Positions 57,201 to 64,000 of a DNA stretch of 64,000 nt are shown here, one piece after another. A model generated the notes under the pieces. The model was given only the letters and a program-made list of their open reading frames with translations. It was not told where the DNA came from and ran no database searches. The translations under genes were made by a program, and so were the position numbers. The DNA lies in contig NC_018390.1 in the NCBI RefSeq assembly GCF_000208865.1, forward strand, positions 2,684,270-2,748,269. Direction: 5' to 3'. Position 1 is the first letter of the stretch; the number at the start of each line of letters is the position of its first letter. Source of the DNA: Neospora caninum Liverpool. Its lineage: Eukaryota > Apicomplexa > Conoidasida > Eucoccidiorida > Sarcocystidae.

Positions 57201-58228
57201 GCGCGGGCGTCAATCAGGAGTCGGGGGCGGCGCCAGCAGAAGCAGAGATCGCGGAGCACGCAAGTCTTGCATGTCCTCTCGCTCCCAGTTCGTGTGAGTC
57301 TCGGAGCGGCGACTCCACCCCACCGGGCTGCGGCAAGGCGGTGCGCCGGCCGGCTGGGGATGCAGGCGAAGTCAGAGACGCGGCGTCGGCGAGCGGAGAT
57401 CCTTCCGAGCGGGCGTCTCTCGCCAAAAGTCTGACGGATGCTGCAGCCTGCGGTGGAGCGCCACCGCGCGACGAGGCGACCGAAAACGCATGCACGGCTT
57501 CCCTGCTTGCCGCTTCCCGGGGTCCGCCCCGAGCGCCTCCGAAGAAGGGTGTGTCTCGCATTCTGGCGAGGATTCAGGAGAGAAGTACGCGCGGCGCGCA
57601 CAACTCCCAGCTGGCGAAGCTGACGGAAGCCTCGCCGGTGCCACGCAAGCGCGTCGTGAAATCTCCACAGTCTGTCCTCGGGGGGCATCATGCGAAGAAG
57701 CCGCAGAAGCGCATTCCCCCTGTCTCCGACAACTATAAGCCGAACGCCTCTTTCCCCCTGCCGTGCTCTGCGCCAGTGCGTGTGGACGCCTGTGCAGGCC
57801 GACCGGAACAGGGCTCAGGTGTACGTACACCTCATCACGTGACGCCTCCGCCGGCAGATCGCCCCCCGCACTTGGGCCGCGGAACTCGGCATCCAGCAGG
57901 GGCCGAGGCGAGTGATAAGAAAGAGGGCGTGAACGGCAGCAGACAGCGCGGGGTGAGAACGCCTGCAAAGGGGACTCGAAGCGAGCAAGGGAGACGCGTT
58001 CTCACGGAAAGGGGAGACAGGCATCAGGCGGAAAAAAACAACCTGTCTGGCGTGGCACGTGACGGCGCGGCAGGGGAGGTTTCTGAAGAATCCCGTGCGG
58101 CCGTTTCTGACGTGTCGACAGCTGAAGAAGCGGGCGCAGGGAACTCGAGTTTCATGCGGAAACGGAGATGCTTAGACGCGGAGACCGGACAGTGGTTGAC
58201 CTCTCAGAGCTGCCGGTCTGGGGAGTGA
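54248..58228 (+). CDS. PP2C-family (PTC7/PPTC7-type) Ser/Thr phosphatase with N-terminal PH-like region and long disordered tail
   Basis: Two exons (54248-56179, 56378-58228 TGA) give 1260 aa. The PP2C core runs from about residue 345 to 690: EDAYFVLEREGAFGVFDG and VGSWATEG (metal Asp; the DGVGSW form marks the PTC7 subgroup), AWGSSTAVVGVF, LGVACLGDS, GDLILLYSDGVADNLFD, and finally KRDDISCVAIWVEG with the last metal-binding Asp pair. These residues all look intact, so the enzyme should be active. Residues about 12-160 (VKCVYNGRLEVP, FEWRSVRVFLDDGGLRFW) look like a PH-type beta sandwich, which could bind lipid or protein (inference). About 570 residues after the core are Ala/Ser/Pro/Arg-rich and include four 7-residue repeats. 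The intron (198 nt, donor aga|gtaggt, acceptor ctcctcag) is a multiple of three and has no in-frame stop, so an unspliced message would also be translated. 54248 is the first ATG in a frame that is open upstream. Confidence 0.88.
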   Translation: MENVNDMNTTTEVKCVYNGRLEVPSAALSEETASNQAWQQERFEWRSVRVFLDDGGLRFWNNLISILDIATVDIEARAGDAPRLVLIHMDHAFPTLSSPYPPFFKSALFFPQTPSGSRPAGQTTLVFRIPSTAVEEESDYGDLLRGLELLQKTVAFLGGLRPMFRRLRDHAISADEIRSEFLAFQLREGPLARPEKNGAVADKFLQTLPADRLKLLRAGFLQRDCSVLEEAIAYVPVAVYEHMRAGIPLLSHLSVDPTRYRVWRQAFLKANADNPELCECLGTPARSPRSPSRARVLAEVARASRKGDATDANGFQEKKPNLRSPTSIHMGVPIPLRFPDVLPFKLSAGGCRIAKGRTYRCEDAYFVLEREGAFGVFDGVGSWATEGIDASKFSTALAHACSTLAQEHLQPGAVSARFARLNVNLRARELLAEAHARVRRESPTAWGSSTAVVGVFDSYLGQLGVACLGDSVLTVLRRQMMPKNMHFMAGGASETTASQILSSSPTQVPRLIRKIRYRSAEQRWSNGAPYQLSNLPPENEWDSLREQGYERFVEVLQRIDNVGDSADMARGPPQPLVMHPGDLILLYSDGVADNLFDKEIEVFASLAISPEEAVAMGLGRDACTKAQDVADMICKLARRRAADRVGPGASDVFWEQKREGRTRQMRVPKRRILLNLQKRRAHVRACVFMCTRVSLPLELAWTVSCVFSPQAFDKPFVPGPPGARHVPPGRGDASSAGARRGAKRDDISCVAIWVEGLPDPSFEACGASESTSETAAPPEICMTSTTVSEASLESLPAGHASDEPAAEASQAPASSAVEVPTSAGEVPTSAGEMPTSAGEMPTSEQPARPLPEVESTSKASFAEMRAGSRIPLPPVVDPGSRGTEKTSCRQAGDRGVRAVSASPSGAVPRRPGFPRASTRPVSASHIPLPIAKGRARLRGPRRSKTPGPCSVSAGQHAVRIARVKCRGRCAGDTSQAPGENPSVSGAGVNQESGAAPAEAEIAEHASLACPLAPSSCESRSGDSTPPGCGKAVRRPAGDAGEVRDAASASGDPSERASLAKSLTDAAACGGAPPRDEATENACTASLLAASRGPPRAPPKKGVSRILARIQERSTRGAHNSQLAKLTEASPVPRKRVVKSPQSVLGGHHAKKPQKRIPPVSDNYKPNASFPLPCSAPVRVDACAGRPEQGSGVRTPHHVTPPPADRPPHLGRGTRHPAGAEASDKKEGVNGSRQRGVRTPAKGTRSEQGRRVLTERGDRHQAEKNNLSGVARDGAAGEVSEESRAAVSDVSTAEEAGAGNSSFMRKRRCLDAETGQWLTSQSCRSGE
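56699..56779 (+). repeat. In-frame 21-nt repeat in the PP2C tail
   Basis: Four units starting at 56699, 56720, 56741 and 56762 follow gaggtgccgacaagcgcgg or the atg variant, coding E-[VM]-P-T-S-A-G. The fourth unit is truncated. A diverged half-copy precedes them. Confidence 0.9.
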
Positions 58229-59417
58229 GGCTAGCGTTCGAGCGGCGGGCAAAGAAACCTCTCTCTCTGCGCACGCCTCGCTCGCCGTGCATGTACACAG
58301 TACACCGGCGCCGGAGGCAAACCAAATTCCTCCGACCTCAAGGTGCATGCTCGACCCAACCAGTCGCCCCAGGGCTGTCTGGGGAGAACATCGAGACAAG
58401 CGGAAATTCTGAAAGACGACCGCCGGATAGTGTATCGACAGCCGGGGCGCTCCGTCCCGTCGCCTAAATCCAAAAGGATAGAGAAGACACACTTACGCGC
58501 ACAACTGCACGAGTGTCCGCATCGCGAGGGAAGAAAAGGGAGTGCGTTCAATGCGTGTGAAGCGTTCGCGCGCACGCCGTTTTATGTGCGCAAGCGTAGA
58601 TGTGGTCAGGTTTGCGCCGATTATATATCTAAATATGCATCTGGTGAGGATGGACCTACACAAGCATGCACAGATCTAACGATGATGCGTCTGCGCATGC
58701 CTGTACAGCCGGTCACGATACTTGACTCTTCCGAGGCGGATTTCCCCCCTCCCCCTCGCCTGGAGGTTCACCTTCGGACATTTTGAAAGAGGCCTCTACC
58801 TCTGCACGGGCAAACAAGTGTGCGTCAACCCAAGGGGAACCAAATGCGTGTGTCGAGGCCGTTGGATCGGAGACTTGGAAAACGCAGAAGGGTTCATCTA
58901 AACCGCCAAAGGGGATTTTGAGGAATGTCCGGAGTGCGTTCCTCTCGACGCGTCCGAGTCGGAGTGCGTCAGAGTGGCAAGCGGAGGTCCGCAACAGCTG
59001 GCTGATCCCATGCGTGCATGCGCAGAAGGGACTGTGCTCCCTGCATTTACGGAGGCTGACATACACATTTAGGCGCTGATTGCCCTCGTCTCACAGCCCA
59101 TATGACAGCATGCAAATCGCTAGGTAGACAAGGAACGACAGCCGCTCCAGGTCGACGGCTCCAGGGTCTCCTTACACACACATGAACGCGTCTTTGTATA
59201 TCCCCGTGGACTCTCACCTATAATCGTGTGTCAGCCATTTTGTTGCGCGCAACTGCCCCCGGCCTCCGAGACAGCACGCGCACATATGGCAGCACAGACG
59301 TCAACAGGGTGTTGTAAGCTGTACGGTTGCATTTTTGGTCATATTCGACGCAGACGTCGTATACATCTAACCGTGTGTCAGTGCGATCTTGCGGCTATCC
59401 TACAAGATCGCACATAC

Positions 59418-59418
<1 letters not shown>

Positions 59419-59453
<35 letters not shown>
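59419..59453. repeat. (TA)n microsatellite
   Basis: An uninterrupted TA run of about 32 bases lies in the spacer downstream of the PP2C gene. Confidence 0.9.
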
Positions 59454-59455
<2 letters not shown>

Positions 59456-61091
59456 AAGCTGCTGCGTACTTATTTGTATGTCTTCTCACTCAAAGTGTGC
59501 GTAGCTGGATGCAGGTGTGTACATTTCGAGGGAGGACCGGGATCCAAAATCGAGGGCTGTGACCATAGAATTTTGGAAGAAGCCCCGCTGCGTGTGTCGG
59601 ACACAAGGTTGTTTATCAACGAGGTAAAGGGATCAGGAAAGCAGACGTGGAATGTTCCGGGAGAAAGTCTTTGGTGACGGCGACAGAGAAGCGAGAAGAC
59701 AGAGGGACGGAGCAGCTTCTGTCTCGGGTTCTGTGCATCATTGCGTTGTGTGGAAACATCTCAGCGATACAGAGAGTTCTGCACTGCTGTATTGCCTTCT
59801 GTAGCTGCACGTTTTTTGTCAGAAAGAAAACCTGAAGCTGTGATACAGGGGGGCAGGAACCCTCCTTCCACAGAGCCCCTAAGAACGTTGGCTTTCGCTG
59901 CGGCTTGCGGGTTCCTCTCTTTTCCTGAGGAAACCAAGGAACGGCTGCATTTTGACTGGTCTTCGTGCACCGACCGCGCTTGCTGGTGCTTGTCTTCTTG
60001 GCGAATCACGACGCTGTTTCTCTCGCAGGTCGTCCTCTCCATAAACCGCAAGACGACTTCGCAGTGGGATCGCCGCTGCAGACTCCTGTTTCCTTTCACC
60101 GCCGTGCCCCCATGTCCCCGTGAGTATCTGCCGTGCCTCTTTTCTCGGAGAAATGTGTCCGTGGGAGAAACCGGAAACCCTCGTAGCCGATTTCCGGGGT
60201 GCGCCAGGGGCGACCAAAGTAATATGGATGAGGGAGAATCTCTAGCTTCGCTAGAATTCTCTTCCTTGGTGGGGGTCTACCCGATGGAGTGACGAGAAAG
60301 GAGGGATGCTTCCCCGTGCCGTGTATGTACACTCAAACCAACAGATGTACAGAAAGGAGCAGCGACCTTCTGAGCGAAGAGGGGATGCCTAGACGCCGTG
60401 CTTGTTAAATTGAGTTCATTTTTTCTTGTCGAGGAAAAAGAGCGAGTTTTCGGGATGGCCCTTGCCTGACGCGTGCATCGCCAGTGGAGGGGATGGCGCT
60501 TGTCGATTTTGTTTTTCCTTCTGTACGGTTACCATGCTAATCCGAATCATAAACTTGTCAGAAAGGGCAACGCCTTGCTCTTCTCTTTCCCAGCATTACC
60601 GCGAAGCATCTGTCTGATGATCTGTTTTGTTGACACGGACACGCAACGCCGTACACTTTAGTGGGACTGCGCGTGAACATCGCTAGCTTCGGGTGCCGTG
60701 ACGCCAAGGACCACCCCATGCCTTCGCGAGAGATATAAAGATTCCACTTTAGAGAGGCTTACAGCTATGTGCCCGCTGCCGCGGAAAACAAGATAGTCGT
60801 CTATCTTCACGTTTTCTCTGGGCAGAATGTTATGCACACAGTTACTGATTAATGTATATATGTGACCATGAGGATGCTAGCGGCCTTTGTTACTGCTGTT
60901 GTTAGCGACGCTCTTGAGGTTGGATATCACAGGACACTGGTCCGATTCTATGGAGAGAAGACTGGTCGGCGAGGGCAACGCCGCGTTGTCTTGCCAGCTT
61001 CCTCAAGGCAACGCACACAGTTAAGTAAACAAGGGAGAGTCGGAACCAGAACCTGAGAAATGCGCCGCGATACAGCCACATAACGATCTAC

Positions 61092-61281
61092 AGGCATCTC
61101 GCAGTGGCCCATCGTGGTTCTGAAGTGTGTGGATGCCTCAAGCCGGACCGTGGCCGCGAACTGCGTGCGGCGGTACTCTTCCGTCCGGAAATCAAGCTCC
61201 CAGCTGACAACTAGAAAACGCTGGAAGCCACTGATGGGCACAGCCTCGCTTTTCTCCTGTTGTTTCACTTGCAAGTGCCTT
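61092..61281 (-). other. Minus-strand coding-like island (possible orphan exon)
   Basis: Reading the minus strand from a gtcgctgcag acceptor-like site, one frame gives RHLQVKQQEKSEAVPISGFQ, then RFLVVSWELDFRTEEYRRTQ and FAATVRLEASTHFRTTMGH before a possible gtagat donor. The residue mix is protein-like, and the frame stays open into 60948. There is no ATG, and the upstream candidate exon would leave an intron of only 16 to 45 nt, which is too short. I could not find partners on either side. The opposite strand frame is also open, so chance is possible. Confidence 0.3.
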
Positions 61282-62412
61282 CTGCAGCGACTACCACGTG
61301 CAGGCCAGGTGTATGTACACGCTCCAAATAGGCGGCAACATCCGTGAAAAGAGCGGAGAACCGACTAGGGCCCCGACACGTTCCTTTTCGTCTCGGAATC
61401 TGTTGAAGTGGCCGTCATGCTTTCTTATGGTGCGTTTCCGTGCTCTGCTCCCCTCCCAGTTGACTTCCTGCTTTGTTTTTATCTTTCTTGGGGGCCCTGT
61501 AGTGTGTTCTCCGTGTCTCGCGATGGCACCCTTTGCCCGGCGCGGCACGCGACTCTTTCGTGTCGATCTTCACGGGCGGCTTTTCTCGGCGGGCTTCTGT
61601 CAGCGTTTTTCTGCAGCTAAAGAGCGGAATGCCTTCTTTCGCTTTTCTCCAACAGGAAGTGAAACAATTTACGAGAAGGAGAGAAAACACAGTGAGTTTA
61701 TACTGTGTTATCTTTTCTAGCTGCTTACAGGCGTATCTTCTGCATGCATGATACCACGCGTAAAAGCTTTTTCCTCACGTTCCGCCTTCCCTCGTCGGAC
61801 TCAAAACCGAGCCCGCGGGCCACTCGATGCTGTCTGTCCCCTGTCGCTACACGAAAACCCTCTTTCAACGGCTTTCCAGGCGATATCCGGAGGGACGCCC
61901 CTCCTTTCTTTTTTTTCCTCTTTTCCCCCATTTTTTGCGACTCCGCTCTTCTCGTTGTGCCTTCACTCGGCATCCAGGCTGGTCTCTCTGCCGTAGAGGG
62001 AGCGGAGCCCCACAACATGGACTGGCCAGCGCAGGAAAAAGGATCCAAAACAGTGGAAGAAAGACGTTGATAAAGCGGAACGCAAATAAAAAACAAAGGA
62101 GGAATTCCGACGCGTAACTGAGGAGGACAACTGACGCAAAGACGCGTGGCACTGCTGCCTTTCTGTGAGGTAAAGGAGATCGCGAGAACCGGGAAACTAA
62201 CGGGACACAGGACGCATGCTGACATGACAAAGAGAAATATCGGGGAGAAAAACCCAGTGTCTCTTTTCTGACTTCCATCTTCGCCTCTCCAGCTGACCGC
62301 GTGAGAGACAAATACTGTCCGTCTCACTGATCTTGTGTTCCCTTTCGTGCTCTCTGCGGCCGTCTCCTCTTCCAGCTTTTCCCCCGTCACCTTCCTAGAT
62401 ACGCCTCGCACA

Positions 62413-63723
62413 ATGGAGGCTGGCGAGAGCGCTCCTTCCTCGTCCTCTTCTTCCTCTTCTTCGTCTTCTCCCTCTTCTTCCTCTTCCTGCGCCACGGGGT
62501 GTTCCTCGCTGAGAGAGGGGGTTGCGGTTCACCCGTCTCAGGTGGCAAAAGCCGCTGCAGATGTCGAGATGACAGACCTTTCTCCTCTCCCCTCTTCTTC
62601 TTCTTCTCTTCCGGCTGCATGCGCTTCGGCTCCTGGCTCGTACGGATCCTCGGTCTCAGAGGAGCAAGCAGAAAGTGGGGGATCTGAGCCGCATTGCGCC
62701 GGCGCCACAGCAGACAAGCAGGCGTCTCTGGCGAACAGGAGGGATGTTTCTTCTTCCTCGTCTTCAGACGAGGAAAGCGACGAGGAGGACGCAGGGGAAC
62801 TGTCCCCGGAACGGAGACACGCAGCGAAGATGAGGGCCCTGCAAGTGGCCCTGCAGAAGGAGCTTGTGATCGACGGAGATGCAGAGATCGACGACCTTCT
62901 CGTCGCTGCTCATGTCGCGCAGGTACGTCTCCTTTTGGAATGGACAAGAGCGAGAGAAAGAAAGAGGCCAGAGAGAAAGAGGAGAGAGAAAGCGAGCAGG
63001 ACGAGCCGGAATGGCCACATAGACAGGAAGAAAGAGTGGAGAGCTGGATACGGGCCAAGCTGCGGTTTGCCTCGTTTCAAGAAAGGCCGGAAATGCGAAA
63101 CGACAGAAAGCGACAAGGACGAATTGAGGAAGGTGATGGAGACGACAGCGAGAAGAGAAACAGGAGAGAGAGAGACGGGAGAAGACAGCATGCAAAAGAG
63201 GCAAGACACCCGTGATGCGGTATTCCGTGCTTTCTCTTCCCATGTTCTCCATTCACTTGGAACCAGGCTTGATACGGCCTTTAAAATCAACGGAAGAGCC
63301 TGACGTTTTTCAGCAGTGCACGAAAGGCGAAAGGTGTCGGCTGTTCTCTGTCATTCTCCTGATGTGTTTTCCTACTTTTGTGGCTGCGGTTCGATTTCTG
63401 GATGCTCTCTGCGGGCGTTAAACAGGCCGACGAAAATGTGAAGAGGTGTGGAAATCTCATTTCTTTTCGCCTCTCGATGTTTATGCTCTCCCTCGTGCAG
63501 ATTGAGAACCAACTCTTGGAGGCCCAGCAGAAGGCCGGAAATTTAAGGAAGGAAACAATTGAGAAGTTGCTCTCCTCGGGGAAAAACACCTCTCTTGCAG
63601 AGAGTGCAGCGAACGTCGGCAGCGCAGAGCCAGAAAAACACAAGGAATCTAAGATGAACGACGAAGGAGAGGATGACGACGACGACGATCAAGACGACCA
63701 AGAATTCGAGGCACTTATGAAGA
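62413..63723 (+). CDS. 5' part of an acidic, Ser-rich coiled-coil protein running off the right edge
   Basis: Exon 1 is 62413-62922 (170 codons from ATG) and exon 2 is 63501-63723 after a cctcgtgcag acceptor; both junctions keep phase. The exon 2 donor (aaga|gtgaga) leaves phase 1, so more exons lie beyond 64000. The N-terminus has a pure Ser run (residues about 9-27) and a second Ser run followed by DEESDEEDAGEL. From about residue 135 (RRHAAKMRALQVALQKELVI) across the splice to IENQLLEAQQKAGNLRKETI the sequence is heptad-like and probably helical. Exon 2 ends in an Asp-rich tract (GEDDDDDDQDDQEFEALMK). Acidic Ser-rich leaders of this kind are common on nuclear and chromatin proteins, but I see no catalytic domain in this part and assign no function. 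The ATG context (cacaATGGAG) is good. Confidence 0.7.
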
Positions 63724-64000
63724 GTGAGACATGGACAAGGACTCAGGACACGACAGAAAGACACAAGGATATGTCTCTGTGTCTCTAGCTCCTTATCCAT
63801 GTTTCTCCTCTCTTCGTCGATCTCTATCTATCTATGTCAATCTGCCTGTGCTTTTCTCTCTCTTTCTATCGATCTACGTTTATCTATATCTATCTGTGCA
63901 CACGCTTGCATGCTTGGCAAATCGTTTGTTCAGGTCTGCAGAGCTCGGCTATGTGTCGCTTGATATCCGTTTCCCTCGTGCGTGGCAACTAACATAAGTC

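Larger units (their letters stand above)
58229..62412. other. Intergenic region with one minus-strand coding-like island
   Basis: This 4.2-kb spacer lies between the PP2C stop and the next plus-strand ATG. It carries a TA array at 59420-59453 and several ATG-initiated frames under 190 codons with no motif. The last 600 bases are rich in cttt tracts, consistent with the leader of the 62413 gene. A minus-strand island at 61092-61281 is listed separately. No tRNA or rRNA was found. Confidence 0.5.

Noticed and set aside
56687..57691. 334-codon minus-strand open frame with repeated CRHLTRA
   Set aside because: It is antisense to the PP2C tail. The repeat is the reverse reading of the 21-nt coding repeat.
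1..64000. tRNA, rRNA, mobile elements or organellar insertions
   Set aside because: I looked for tRNA B-box-like sequence, terminal inverted repeats and AT-rich organellar blocks by eye and found none that hold up. A covariance-model and organelle-genome search would be decisive.

Overview
This is nuclear DNA of a coccidian apicomplexan in the Toxoplasma / Neospora / Hammondia clade. The evidence is GC-rich coding exons cut by many short GT-AG introns with pyrimidine-rich acceptors, long (TA)n microsatellites in introns and between genes, Ser/Ala-rich low-complexity insertions, and a gene set (USP7-type deubiquitinase, ABCG half-transporter, PAN/apple secreted protein, PTC7-type PP2C) that fits this group. 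There is nothing bacterial, viral or organellar that I could support. Exons were joined by hand from splice sites, codon phase and protein motifs. For the USP7, ABCG, HAD and PP2C genes every junction is in phase; where a boundary is uncertain I say so.

Layout. 1-426: pyrimidine-rich intron. 427-9399 (+): 3' part of a USP7/HAUSP-like ubiquitin hydrolase gene. 9400-18084: long intergenic/UTR stretch. 18085-27931 (+): complete ABCG-family half-transporter in 19 exons, about 765 aa. 30057-33054 (-): multi-exon gene of unknown function, convergent with the ABCG gene, whose C-terminal half looks like alternating beta strands and ends in Phe. 38356-39330 (+): intronless secreted protein with a Pro/Glu heptad repeat and two apple/PAN domains. 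42847-47673 (+): six-exon, 923-aa HAD-superfamily phosphatase-like protein with an N-terminal hydrophobic segment. 54248-58228 (+): two-exon, 1260-aa PP2C phosphatase of the PTC7 type with a long disordered tail. 62413 to the right edge (+): start of an acidic, Ser-rich coiled-coil protein. Between these lie 4-9 kb spacers of lower coding density; a few coding-like islands in them are listed at low confidence.

The genes do not form an operon or an obvious shared pathway. They are neighbouring independent units: ubiquitin removal, lipid-type export, a secreted adhesin-like protein, and two phosphatases. The most unusual points are the beta-barrel-like minus-strand gene, a 48-nt frame-neutral exon carrying the Walker A motif of the transporter, a 46-nt microexon needed to keep that gene in frame, a stop-free 198-nt intron in the PP2C gene, and a 24-nt array of repeated splice-acceptor look-alikes.
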